Source: Rubrivivax sp.
GTDB lineage: Bacteria; Pseudomonadota; Gammaproteobacteria; Burkholderiales; Burkholderiaceae_C
Reading direction: 5' to 3'
Assembly: GCA_027487905.1 (NCBI GenBank)
Contig: JAIYCR010000051.1
Span: forward strand, 1 to 64,000
Length of the DNA stretch: 64,000 nucleotides
In this document: one piece after another, positions 30,628 to 38,452 of the stretch
Layout: each line of letters starts with the position of its first letter
Numbering within the stretch: the first letter of the stretch is position 1
Position numbers and translations under genes: made by a program
Notes under the pieces: generated by a model
Database searches by the model: none
What the model was told of the DNA's origin: nothing
Seen by the model: only the letters and a program-made list of their open reading frames with translations

Positions 30628-31506
30628 TCAGGCGTCCAGGAAGCGCGCGACCAGCGCGCACTGCTCGGGCGTGTTCAGTGCCGGTGCGTGGCCACAACCG
30701 GCCACCGTCACCACCTCGGCGCACGGGCCGCGGTGGCGCATGGCCTCGGCCGATTCGGGCAGCAGCAGGTCGGAGCTCTCGCCGCGCAGGCACAGCACCG
30801 GCAGCCTCAGCCGGTCCCACTCGGGCCAGCGAGCGTAGTCGTCGGCATGGTGGGTGAACTGCATCACCATCGCCGGGTCGTAGTGCGGCGTGACACGTCC
30901 GTCGCTCAGTCGGCGGATGGAGGTTTCGGTGAGACGGCGCCATTGGGCATCGCTCAGCCAGCCATAGGGCCGGTAGACGGTGCGGAAGTACTGCTCCAGC
31001 TCGGTCACCGTGTCGAAGGCGCTGGGGCTGCCCGCGTAGCTGCGGATGCGGGCGATCGCCCCGGCCGCGAGCTCGGGGCCGGAATCGTTGAGCACCAGCC
31101 GGCCGATGCGATCGCGCAGCACGCCGTCGGCCGCCACCACGCCGATGGCCCCGCCCATCGAAGTGCCCAGCCAGTCGACCGCCTCAATGCCCAGGCCGTC
31201 GAGCAGCGCGGCGGCCAGCTGCGCGTAGAAGGCCAGGCAGTACTCCTGCTCGGGCTTCGGGCTCCATTGGCTCAGGCCCCTTCCGATGGTGTCCGGGCAC
31301 AGCACGCGGTAGGGCCGGTCCGCTCGCGTGCTCAGGTGCTCGGCGATGTCGTCCATGTCCCGGCCGGTTCGCGCCAATCCGTGCCAGGCCAGCAGCACCG
31401 GCGAGCCCGCCGGCAGGTGCGCGCCCCACTCCATGCAGTGCAGCTCGCGGCCCGCGCAGCGCAGGTAGCGCGACACAGGCGCGGCCGGGGAAGCGGTGGG
31501 GTTCAA
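30628..31506 (-). CDS. Alpha/beta hydrolase at the end of the liv-type operon
   Basis: 292 residues from a TTG start at 31506, chosen because GGGAGG at 31513-31518 is six bases upstream and the TTG overlaps the livM stop (TTGA); a GTG at 31476 is the alternative. The nucleophile elbow is GTSMGG with Ser near 116, the oxyanion region WHGLARTG, and the catalytic His is in AGCGHAPALNTPEQ; LRGESSDLLLP probably holds the acid. A lid region lies at about 140-215. It is the last gene of a transport operon, so it probably hydrolyses an ester, lactone or similar bond in the imported compound. Substrate unknown. Confidence 0.82.
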   Translation of the reverse strand: MNPTASPAAPVSRYLRCAGRELHCMEWGAHLPAGSPVLLAWHGLARTGRDMDDIAEHLSTRADRPYRVLCPDTIGRGLSQWSPKPEQEYCLAFYAQLAAALLDGLGIEAVDWLGTSMGGAIGVVAADGVLRDRIGRLVLNDSGPELAAGAIARIRSYAGSPSAFDTVTELEQYFRTVYRPYGWLSDAQWRRLTETSIRRLSDGRVTPHYDPAMVMQFTHHADDYARWPEWDRLRLPVLCLRGESSDLLLPESAEAMRHRGPCAEVVTVAGCGHAPALNTPEQCALVARFLDA

Positions 31507-32624
31507 GCCTTGCCTCCCGGGGGTCGCCTTCGAGCGGCGCGCTCCCGCAGGCGCCCGACCACGCCGGTGGGGAAGTGGTAGACCGACAGCACGAACAGCA
31601 GGCCCAGCCACAGCAGCCAGCGGTCGGGCGAGAGCAGCGAGGCCAGCACCGGCACCGCGCTCAGCGCCGTCTCGGCCTGGGCGGAGGCGAGCTTCATCAG
31701 GTCCTGCAGGTAGTTCTGGGCCAGCACGAAGAGCACGCTGCCGATCACCGCACCGTAGATCGTGCCCATGCCGCCGATGACGACGATGAGCAGGATGTCC
31801 AGCATGATCTCGAAGCTCAGCGAGGTGTCCGGGCCGTTGTAGCGCAGCCAGAGGGCCAGCAGCGCCCCGGCCAGCGTGGCCACCAGCGCGGAGATCACGC
31901 TGGCCAGCGTGCGATAGACCACGGTCCGGTAGCCGATGGCCTCCGCGCGGAAGTCGTTCTCGCGGATGGCCTGCAGAACCCGGCCGAAGGGCGAGTTCAC
32001 GATGCGCAGCAGCACCAGCACGATCAGCAGCGTGCAGCAGAAGAGCCCGTAGTAGCCGAGCAGGCGTCCATCCAGCGACAGCCCGAAGCCGATGTCCTCC
32101 AGGTGCACCGTCGAAGGTTGCAGGGCCGCCGGCACCTTGAAGCTCAGGCCGTCTTCGCCGCCGGTGAATTCGCTGAGCTGGCTGGCCAGCGTCAGGAAGG
32201 CCGAGGCCACCGCCAGCGTGATCATCGCGAAGAAGATGGCCTTCACCCGCAGGCTGAACAGGCCGATGGCCAGCGACAGCAGCAGCGACACGGCCAGCGC
32301 CAGCCCCAGCCCCAGGCCGACCGCATCCCAGCCCGGGCCCATGCGGCTGCTCGCGATGGCCACCCCATAGGCGCCGATGCCGAAGAACATCGTGTGGGCG
32401 AAGCTCACGATGCCGGTGTAGCCCAGCAGCAGGTCGTAGCTGGCCACCAGCACGATGAAGATCATCACCTTGGCCGCGACATTCAGCGCCTTGGTGCCGG
32501 GGAAGATGTAAGGCGTGAGGGCCAGGCCGATGACGATGGCCAGCAGCAGCACGGCCAGCCAGCGGCTGCGCGGCCGGTCGTCGGAGAGCAGCCGCCACAG
32601 CGGGTTGGCTTGGCCCGGCGTCAT
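31503..32624 (-). CDS. livM: Branched-chain amino acid-type ABC transporter permease LivM
   Basis: 373 residues with about nine or ten helices. LivM marks are GYTGIVSFAHTMFFGIGAYGVA, MITLAVASAF, the cytoplasmic EAA-like loop AIRENDFRAEAIGYRT and VVIGGMGTIYGAVIGSVLF. The ATG overlaps the livH stop (ATGA). It forms the membrane channel with LivH. A region of about 25 residues (SEFTGGEDGLSFKVP...) matches the periplasmic loop of the family. In this family the ligand can be a branched-chain amino acid, an amide, urea or an aromatic acid. Confidence 0.9.
   Translation of the reverse strand: MTPGQANPLWRLLSDDRPRSRWLAVLLLAIVIGLALTPYIFPGTKALNVAAKVMIFIVLVASYDLLLGYTGIVSFAHTMFFGIGAYGVAIASSRMGPGWDAVGLGLGLALAVSLLLSLAIGLFSLRVKAIFFAMITLAVASAFLTLASQLSEFTGGEDGLSFKVPAALQPSTVHLEDIGFGLSLDGRLLGYYGLFCCTLLIVLVLLRIVNSPFGRVLQAIRENDFRAEAIGYRTVVYRTLASVISALVATLAGALLALWLRYNGPDTSLSFEIMLDILLIVVIGGMGTIYGAVIGSVLFVLAQNYLQDLMKLASAQAETALSAVPVLASLLSPDRWLLWLGLLFVLSVYHFPTGVVGRLRERAARRRPPGGKA
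31513..31518 (-). promoter_or_regulatory. Shine-Dalgarno site fixing the TTG start of the hydrolase gene
   Basis: GGGAGG on the minus strand, six bases before TTG at 31506-31504, embedded in the last codons of livM. Together with the TTGA overlap it is the same arrangement as uvrA-greB. Confidence 0.65.
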
Positions 32625-33685
32625 CGGTTGGCCACCGGGTAGAGGCCCTGCGGGCGCCACAGCAGAACCACAGCCATCAGAGCGATGTTCGAGAAGAGGG
32701 CAAGCTTGGGCGCGAGAAAGCCGGTGTAGTTGGCCAGCAGCCCCACCAGCAGCGCCCCCACCAGGCAGCCCACCGTCGAGCCCAGGCCGCCGATGATGAT
32801 GACGATGAAGATCAGCACGTTCACCTGAGTGCCGATCTGCGGCGTGACGTTCTGCTGGTACAGACCCCACAGCACGCCGCCCAGGCCGGCCAGCGCCGAG
32901 CCAGCCACGAACACGCCCACGAAGAGCCGGCGGATGCGATAGCCCAGCGACTCCACCATCTCCCGGTCCTGCACGCCGGCCCGGATGAGCAGGCCCAGCT
33001 TGGTGCGGTTCAGCGTCCACAGCATCGCGCCCAGCACCACCAGGCCGATGACCACCGCCACCACGCGGTACTTCTCCACCGCCGCGGCGGAAGCCCCTTC
33101 GCCGATGAGCCAGGAGCCCCGCAGCCCCTCGGGCAGCGGCAGGGGTATCTGCAGCGGTCCCCACACCACCTTGATCAGCTCCTCGCCGATGATCATGCCG
33201 CCCATGGTGATGAGGATCTGCTTGAGGTGCTGGCCGTAGACCGGGCGCACCAGCACGCGCTCGAAGGCCAGGCCGATGGCGCTGGCCAGCGCCATGGCGG
33301 CCACCATGGCCGAGAACACGGCCACCAGGTTGAGCGCCATGCTCGGGCTTTCGGTGTAGCCGGTCATCGCGCCCAGCACGCTGGTGGCCACGAAGGCACC
33401 GAAGGCGATGAACACCCCGTGGCCGAAATTGAGCACGTCCATCAGCCCGAAGACAAGCGTCAGCCCGGAGGCCACGATGAAGACGATCATTCCCATGGCC
33501 AGCCCGGCCACCGTCAGCGTGAGCCAGCTGCTGCCCGAGCCGATCAGCGGCAGTGCCGCCAGCGCCAGCCCGGGCACCAGCAGCAGCGGCAGCGCATCGA
33601 AACGGGCGCGCGGCGGGCGCGGCGGCGGGGCATCGGCCGGTTCGCCGGGCCCGGGCAAGGCAGCGCTCAGCGGTTCGGTGCTCAT
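32621..33685 (-). CDS. livH: Branched-chain amino acid-type ABC transporter permease LivH
   Basis: 354 residues. After a 35-residue Pro/Ala-rich cytoplasmic tail there are about eight helices with the LivH blocks GLTLVFGLMDVLNFGHGVFIAFGAF, RVLVRPVYGQHLKQILITMGGMIIGEE, and FVGVFVAGSALAGLGGVLWG. Both ends overlap neighbours (ATGA). The N-terminal extension is longer than in typical LivH (about 300 residues). Confidence 0.9.
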   Translation of the reverse strand: MSTEPLSAALPGPGEPADAPPPRPPRARFDALPLLLVPGLALAALPLIGSGSSWLTLTVAGLAMGMIVFIVASGLTLVFGLMDVLNFGHGVFIAFGAFVATSVLGAMTGYTESPSMALNLVAVFSAMVAAMALASAIGLAFERVLVRPVYGQHLKQILITMGGMIIGEELIKVVWGPLQIPLPLPEGLRGSWLIGEGASAAAVEKYRVVAVVIGLVVLGAMLWTLNRTKLGLLIRAGVQDREMVESLGYRIRRLFVGVFVAGSALAGLGGVLWGLYQQNVTPQIGTQVNVLIFIVIIIGGLGSTVGCLVGALLVGLLANYTGFLAPKLALFSNIALMAVVLLWRPQGLYPVANR

Positions 33686-34461
33686 GCGTGCGCCCCCAGC
33701 GACAGGCCCAGCAGGCGACGCTGCAAGGCTTCATCCCCGGCCAGCGCCTGCATCGGTCCGGCATGGACCACGCGGCCGTCGTCCATCACCGCCACGTGGT
33801 CGCCCAGCGCGCGGGCCACGGCGAAGTTCTGCTCGACCAGCAGCACCGTCGTGCGGGTGCGCTTGAGTTCGCGCAGCGCCTCGATGAGGTTGAGCACGAT
33901 GGCCGGCGCCAGGCCCTTGCTCGGCTCGTCGATGAGCAGCAGCCGACGCGGCTCGATCATCGCGCGGGCGATGGCCAGCATCTGCTTCTGGCCGCCGGAA
34001 AGCTTGCCCGCCGGGTGCAGCCAGAAGGTGCGCAGCGCCGGGAAGAGGCCGAAGAGCCACTCCAGCCGGGCGCTGTCCAGGTGCTCGATGCGGCGGGCGC
34101 CACGGGCAGCCAGCAGCAGGTTCTCGCGCACGGTGAGGTCGCTGAAGATGCCCATGTTCTCGGGGACGTAGGCCACGCCCTGGCGGGCGATGTCCGGCGT
34201 GGCGGTGCCGGCTTCGCCCGGGCGGCCGAAGCGCTGCGCGGAGCCACCGATGCACTCGCCGGCCAGCCGGACCTCGCCCCGGGAGGGCGCCCACAGGCCC
34301 ATGATGGTCCGAAGCGTGGTGGTCTTGCCCGCGCCATTGCGCCCGAGCAGCATCGTCACCTCGCCTTCGGGCACCGACAGATCGACGCCATGCAGGATGT
34401 GATAAGCGCCGATGTGGGTGTGCACGCCAGCCAGCTGCAGCAGCGCCTGCGCCCCGCTCAT
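33682..34461 (-). CDS. livF: ABC transporter ATP-binding protein LivF
   Basis: 259 residues. Walker A GRNGAGKTT near 40, Q-loop YVPENMGIF, signature LSGGQKQMLAIARAM, Walker B LLLIDEPSKGLAP, H-loop LLVEQN; the EPSKGLAP and VEQNF forms are specific to LivF. A short insert (SAQRFGRPGEAGTA) after the first beta layer is unusual. It works as a heterodimer with LivG. Confidence 0.92.
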   Translation of the reverse strand: MSGAQALLQLAGVHTHIGAYHILHGVDLSVPEGEVTMLLGRNGAGKTTTLRTIMGLWAPSRGEVRLAGECIGGSAQRFGRPGEAGTATPDIARQGVAYVPENMGIFSDLTVRENLLLAARGARRIEHLDSARLEWLFGLFPALRTFWLHPAGKLSGGQKQMLAIARAMIEPRRLLLIDEPSKGLAPAIVLNLIEALRELKRTRTTVLLVEQNFAVARALGDHVAVMDDGRVVHAGPMQALAGDEALQRRLLGLSLGAHA

Positions 34462-35225
34462 GCCGCCGCCCCCGCAGGCGCCACGCCCAGATAGGCCTGC
34501 TGCACCACAGGCGAGGCGATCACCGCCGCGGGTTCGCCGTCGGCCACCAGGCGGCCGTTGTGCAGCACGACGATGCGGTCGGCCAGTTCGCGCACCACGT
34601 CCATCTTGTGCTCCACCAGCAGCACCGTGCGCGTCGCGTCGCGGCGGATGGCGCGGATCAGGTCGAGCACCACCGGAACGTCGTCCACGCTCATGCCGGC
34701 GGTGGGCTCGTCGAACATGTAGACCAGGGGCCTGAGGGCCATCAGCATGGCCACTTCCAGCTTGCGCTGGTCGCCATGGGGCAGGCTGGCCGCGAGCGCG
34801 TCGGCCTTGTCGGCCAGCCGCACCCGCTCGAGCAGCTCGTGGGTGCGCTCCAGCGCATTGCGGTGATCGCTCCACAGCGCCCACAGCCGAAGCCCCGTGC
34901 CCGCGCGCGACTGCACCGCCAGGCGGACGTTCTCGAACACCGTCAGCCGGGGAAAGAGCTGCGTGAGCTGGAAGGCCCGGCCCAGGCCGAGGTGGGTGCG
35001 CGCGGCCGCGCCCAGCCGGGTGATGTCGCGGCCGGCCAGGTGCACGCTGCCTTCGGTGGCGGCGAGTTGCCCGCTCACCAGGTTGAAGAAGGTGGTCTTG
35101 CCCGCGCCGTTCGGGCCCACGATGGCGGTGAGCGTGCCGGGCTCGAACGCGCAGCTCACCCCGTCGACGGCCGCATGGCCGCCAAAGCGCACGCCCAGCC
35201 CGCGGGCCTCCAGAACGGCGCTCAT
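34458..35225 (-). CDS. livG: ABC transporter ATP-binding protein LivG
   Basis: 255 residues. Walker A GPNGAGKTT near 38, then RAFQLTQLFPRLTVFENV with the LivG-type Q-loop, a degenerate signature SLPHGDQRKLEVAMLMA, and Walker B VYMFDEPTAGMS. H-loop LLVEHKMD. The signature lacks the usual LSGGQ, having LPHGDQ, which is typical of LivG (LxxGxQR). It starts 35 bases after the binding-protein stop and overlaps livF by ATGA. Confidence 0.92.
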   Translation of the reverse strand: MSAVLEARGLGVRFGGHAAVDGVSCAFEPGTLTAIVGPNGAGKTTFFNLVSGQLAATEGSVHLAGRDITRLGAAARTHLGLGRAFQLTQLFPRLTVFENVRLAVQSRAGTGLRLWALWSDHRNALERTHELLERVRLADKADALAASLPHGDQRKLEVAMLMALRPLVYMFDEPTAGMSVDDVPVVLDLIRAIRRDATRTVLLVEHKMDVVRELADRIVVLHNGRLVADGEPAAVIASPVVQQAYLGVAPAGAAA

Positions 35226-35260
35226 GGCGGTGGACTCCTCCTGCGCACGGGGCCGGCGCT

Positions 35261-36496
35261 TCAGCGCTGGTTGCGGATGGGCACGTTCATGTCCTCGGCC
35301 TTGATCACGCGGACGAGTTCGGGAACGCCCCAGGCGAAGGCCGGGTCCACCTTGATGCGGAAATGGAACATGTCCTGCATCGCCTGGTGGTCCTCCTTGC
35401 GGAAGGTCATGCGGCCCTTGGGCGTCTCGAAGCTCATGCCTTCCATGGCCGAGATGAGCTTGTCGGTGGTGGTGTCGCCACGCGTCTTCTTGAGCGCCTC
35501 GACCACCGCGATGCCGGCGGACATTCCCCCGGCGGTGAAGAAGTCCGGCGGCGTCTTGAACTGGGTGTAGTGGTTGGCCACCAGCCACTCGTTGACCGGG
35601 TTCTTCGGGATGCCGAAGTAGTAGTAGGTGGCGCCTTCCATGCCGGGGAACTGCTTGTAGGCCGACATGGCCGGCAGGATGTTGCCGCCGGTGGCGATCT
35701 CGATGCCGAAGCGCTTGAGGTCCAGGTCGGCGATCTTGAAGGGGTTGCCCGCGCCCGCCCAGATGATCCAGATCACCTTGCGGCCGGGCTGGTCCTTGAG
35801 CTTGTCGATGATGCGCTGGGCACCGGCGGTGAAGTCGGTGGTGGCAGCGGGCAGGTACTCCTCGTGGACGATCTTGGCCGTCTTCACCGCCTCCTTGAAG
35901 GCCTTCACGCCATCACGGCCGAAGGCGGTGTCCTGGCCCAGCGTGGCGATGGTCACGCCGGCCTTGTCCAGGGCCACCGCGTTGGAGATGGCGTCCTGGC
36001 TGGAGTTGCGGCCGGTGCGGAAGATGAAGCGGTTCCACTTGTCGCCGGTGATGCTGTCGGCCACGGCGGGCTCGACCAGCAGGATCTTCTTGTATTCCTC
36101 GGCCACCGGCAGCATGGCCAGGGCCACGCCGCTGCTGGTGGGGCCGACGGCGATGTCGGCCTTGTCGTCGCCGTAGGCGGCGGCCAGCAGGCTCTTGCCC
36201 ACGTCGGGCTTGCCCTGGTCGTCGCGCTCGATCACCACCAGCTTGCGGCCATTCACCGCCATCGTTCCACCGGTGGCGTACTGCAGGCCCATCTGGAAGC
36301 CCACCGCGCTTTGCTTGCCGTAGGCCTCGAGCGGCCCGGTCTTGCTGTGGATGTGGGCGATGCGGATGTCGCGGGCCGCGCCGGCCTGCGCGAGCGCCAG
36401 CGGCCAGGACACCGCCAGCACGGCGCCGGCGACAAGGCCCGTCGCCGCACGGCGAACGACACGACGAACGTTGGGGGCAAGGGAGTCGGTGGTCAT
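35261..36496 (-). CDS. Periplasmic binding protein of the liv-type transporter
   Basis: 411 residues, type I periplasmic-binding fold (Peripla_BP_6). Signal peptide about 1-38, ending ALAQA. Ligand-pocket and fold marks are IAHIHSKTGPLEAYGKQSAVGFQMGLQYA, VGPTSSGVALAMLPVAEEYKKILLVEPAVADS and TLGQDTAFGRDGVKAFKEA. GGAG-type Shine-Dalgarno (GGAG, five bases before ATG). It is the first gene after a very strong sigma-54 promoter and is followed by livG, livF, livH, livM and a hydrolase. The ligand is unknown; an amino acid, amide or aromatic ester are all possible for this family. Confidence 0.87.
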   Translation of the reverse strand: MTTDSLAPNVRRVVRRAATGLVAGAVLAVSWPLALAQAGAARDIRIAHIHSKTGPLEAYGKQSAVGFQMGLQYATGGTMAVNGRKLVVIERDDQGKPDVGKSLLAAAYGDDKADIAVGPTSSGVALAMLPVAEEYKKILLVEPAVADSITGDKWNRFIFRTGRNSSQDAISNAVALDKAGVTIATLGQDTAFGRDGVKAFKEAVKTAKIVHEEYLPAATTDFTAGAQRIIDKLKDQPGRKVIWIIWAGAGNPFKIADLDLKRFGIEIATGGNILPAMSAYKQFPGMEGATYYYFGIPKNPVNEWLVANHYTQFKTPPDFFTAGGMSAGIAVVEALKKTRGDTTTDKLISAMEGMSFETPKGRMTFRKEDHQAMQDMFHFRIKVDPAFAWGVPELVRVIKAEDMNVPIRNQR

Positions 36497-36529
36497 GGTG
36501 TCTCCGGGGTGTTGTTCGCCCTGCTGAGC

Positions 36530-36545
36530 GCAATGGCCGTGCCAG
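36530..36545 (-). promoter_or_regulatory. Sigma-54 (-24/-12) promoter of the liv-type operon
   Basis: Minus strand reads CTGGCACG-GCCA-TTGC: the -24 GG (36543-36542) and -12 GC (36531-36530) are exactly ten bases apart, and the match to the consensus YTGGCACGN4TTGCW is complete except for the last base (G). Transcription should begin near 36518, giving a short leader that includes the GGAG ribosome-binding site of the binding-protein gene at 36496. Confidence 0.85.
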
Positions 36546-36629
36546 CCTCGAACCCCGCGCCGATCGGCCGCAAACCAAGCGTTATCCCCAAGGGTTCGCG
36601 GGTAATCCCGCACCCCACCTGCCTGAAGT

Positions 36630-36689
36630 TCGGACGTTCGGAATCCTGGCGAACCGTCCGATAAATGGACACTGTCAGCGAGTCGGACG
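36630..36689 (-). promoter_or_regulatory. Candidate enhancer (UAS) cluster for the sigma-54 regulator
   Basis: The heptamer TCGGACG occurs three times in 60 bp: plus strand at 36630-36636 and 36683-36689, minus strand at 36655-36661. The first two are the ends of an imperfect inverted repeat, CGGACGTTCG (36631-36640) facing CGAACCGTCCG (36650-36660). The cluster lies about 85-145 bp upstream of the -24 element, the normal distance for a UAS, in the only non-coding DNA between the promoter and the activator gene. Confidence 0.55.
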
Positions 36690-36703
36690 CCCTGCAGCGG
36701 AGT

Positions 36704-38275
36704 TCAGCCGTTTCTCAGGGCGGCGGTGGCCAACTTCTCGTACAGGGTGGCCCGGGAGATGCCCAGGCGCCGGGCAGCCGCCATCTTGTTGCCGCCGCTG
36801 TCCACCAGCGCGGCCCGGATGGCCGCCGCCTCCAGGGCGGCCAGTGCCTGCGGCAGGGAATGCCCGTCCAGCCAGCCGGGCAGCGCGCCGGAGGCAGCCG
36901 GGTTCGGAGCGGGCGGGTCGGCGAACCGGTCCACCGGGGCGGTGGCATCCCTGTCGGGGGCGTCGGCGGCCACGGGCGTGCCGCCCTTCGCAGCGGCGGG
37001 CATAGCGCCCGCCACGACCGGGCCTGCACTGCGGGCGAGCGGGCCCAGCGCGGCCGCGCCCAGCACCTGCTCGTCGCTCATCAGGTCGGCCTGCTCGAGC
37101 ACATTGCGCAGCTCCCGGATGTTGCCCGGCCAGTCGTGCGTGGCCAGCACGGACATTGCGTCGGCGGCCAGCGACTTGGCCGGGCGATGGGCCCGGCGGG
37201 CGATGTCCTCGAGCAAGGCCTCGCACAGCGCATCCAGGTCCTCCAGCCGGTCGCGCAGTGCGGGCAGCCGGATGGGCAGCACATGCAGCCGGTAGAAGAG
37301 ATCGGCCCGGAACGCGCCCTCGGCCACGCGGGCCGCCAGGTCGTGGCTGGTCGCGGCGATGACGCGCACGTCCACCCGCTCCACCCGGTTGCTGCCCAGC
37401 GGCTCGACCTCCTGCTCCTGCAGCACCCGCAGCAGCTTGGACTGCAGGTTCAGCGGCATGTCGCCGATCTCGTCGAGAAAGAGCGTGCCGCCGTCGGCAA
37501 GCTTGAACTTGCCCTGCCGGCCCCGGCGCTCCGCGCCGGTGTAGGCGCCGGGCGCGACGCCGAAGAACTCGGCTTCCAGCAGCGAATCGGGCACGGCGGC
37601 GATGTTCACGCCGATGAAGGGCCGATCCGCGCGCGGGCCGGCGGCGTGGATGGCATGGGCCAGCAGTTCCTTGCCGGTGCCGGTCTCGCCCAGCAGCAGC
37701 ACCGTCCCGTCGGCCGTCGCCACCCGGCGCGCCTGGCGCTTGACCTCCATCGCCCGCGCACTGGAGCCGATGAAGCTGGCGATGGTGTGCTTGGGGCGGC
37801 GCTGCGCGGCCAGTTGCGCCCGCGCGGTGTCCAGCTCGCGCTGCAGCCGCGCGAACTTGCCGATCAGCGGCTGCATGTTGCTCTCGGGGTGGTCCATCCA
37901 CACCATGCCGACCGCGCCGATGACCTCGCCGCCCTCGTCGCGCAGGGGCAGGCGGCTGACGAGGAAGGTTCCCGCGCTGTTGGTGAGCAGGTCCACCAGG
38001 ATGGGCTGTCCGCTGTCCACCACCTGGGCCATCAGCGTGTTGGGCACCACCTCCTCCACCCGCCGACCGATGAAGTGCGACTCGTCGGTGCCCAAGGCCG
38101 GCAGGAAGCGCTTGTAGCCGTTGCTGATCCACACCACGCGGTGTTCGCGGTCGACCACCAGCATGCCCATCGAGGCCTGTGCGAAGAGGTCGAACATCGA
38201 GCGCGCCGCCAGCGCGAGCACGCTGCGCGAGTCGGCCGGCAAGGCTCGGGGCGTTCGGCGGTCCTGGAGGGTCAC
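36704..38275 (-). CDS. Sigma-54-dependent enhancer-binding regulator (PAS-AAA-Fis)
   Basis: 523 residues, GTG start at 38275. A PAS sensor lies at about 27-130 (FAQASMGMLVVDREHRVVWIS) with no receiver or membrane segment. AAA+ domain about 165-395: Walker A GETGTGKE, the sigma-54 contact loop GAYTGA in place of GAFTGA, Walker B GTLFLDEIGD, sensor/arginine-finger region FRADLFYRLHVLPIRLPALRDR and HDWPGNIRELRN. After a Pro/Ala linker, the Fis-type helix-turn-helix is at about 485-520 (IRAALVDSGGNKMAAARRLGISRATLYEKL). It ends 158 bp before a near-consensus sigma-54 promoter on the same strand and is its obvious activator; the PAS probably binds a small-molecule inducer. Confidence 0.9.
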   Translation of the reverse strand: MTLQDRRTPRALPADSRSVLALAARSMFDLFAQASMGMLVVDREHRVVWISNGYKRFLPALGTDESHFIGRRVEEVVPNTLMAQVVDSGQPILVDLLTNSAGTFLVSRLPLRDEGGEVIGAVGMVWMDHPESNMQPLIGKFARLQRELDTARAQLAAQRRPKHTIASFIGSSARAMEVKRQARRVATADGTVLLLGETGTGKELLAHAIHAAGPRADRPFIGVNIAAVPDSLLEAEFFGVAPGAYTGAERRGRQGKFKLADGGTLFLDEIGDMPLNLQSKLLRVLQEQEVEPLGSNRVERVDVRVIAATSHDLAARVAEGAFRADLFYRLHVLPIRLPALRDRLEDLDALCEALLEDIARRAHRPAKSLAADAMSVLATHDWPGNIRELRNVLEQADLMSDEQVLGAAALGPLARSAGPVVAGAMPAAAKGGTPVAADAPDRDATAPVDRFADPPAPNPAASGALPGWLDGHSLPQALAALEAAAIRAALVDSGGNKMAAARRLGISRATLYEKLATAALRNG

Positions 38276-38290
38276 GGCGAGGGTCCTGCG

Positions 38291-38320
38291 GGCGGGAACG
38301 GTCGGGAACGGTCGGGAACG
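38291..38320. repeat. Three tandem 10-bp repeats upstream of the sigma-54 regulator
   Basis: GGCGGGAACG, GTCGGGAACG and GTCGGGAACG occur head to tail 16-45 bp before the GTG of the regulator gene and in the 177-bp divergent gap to the tctC gene. One repeat is one DNA helical turn, so the copies face the same side. A regulator site controlling either gene is possible. The rest of this gap (38321-38452) shows only a possible -10 CATGAT near 38378. Confidence 0.45.
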
Positions 38321-38452
38321 GGCGCAAGAGTCCCGGACATGCTAGCCAACCCCAGCACCCGGGCCATTGGAGCTGCGGCATGATCGCCGGCCCCGGCCAC
38401 CTGCGGCCTCGACGCCGCACCCATCGAGCCGGGTTCCGCCACAGGAGACCCC

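Noticed and set aside
38291-38320. Short tandem repeats as a CRISPR array
   Set aside because: Ten-bp units without spacers and no cas genes.
38321-38452. A sigma-54 promoter for the tctC-matB pair, divergent from the sigma-54 activator
   Set aside because: No GG-N10-GC pair with a TGGCA-like -24 element is present on the plus strand of this gap.
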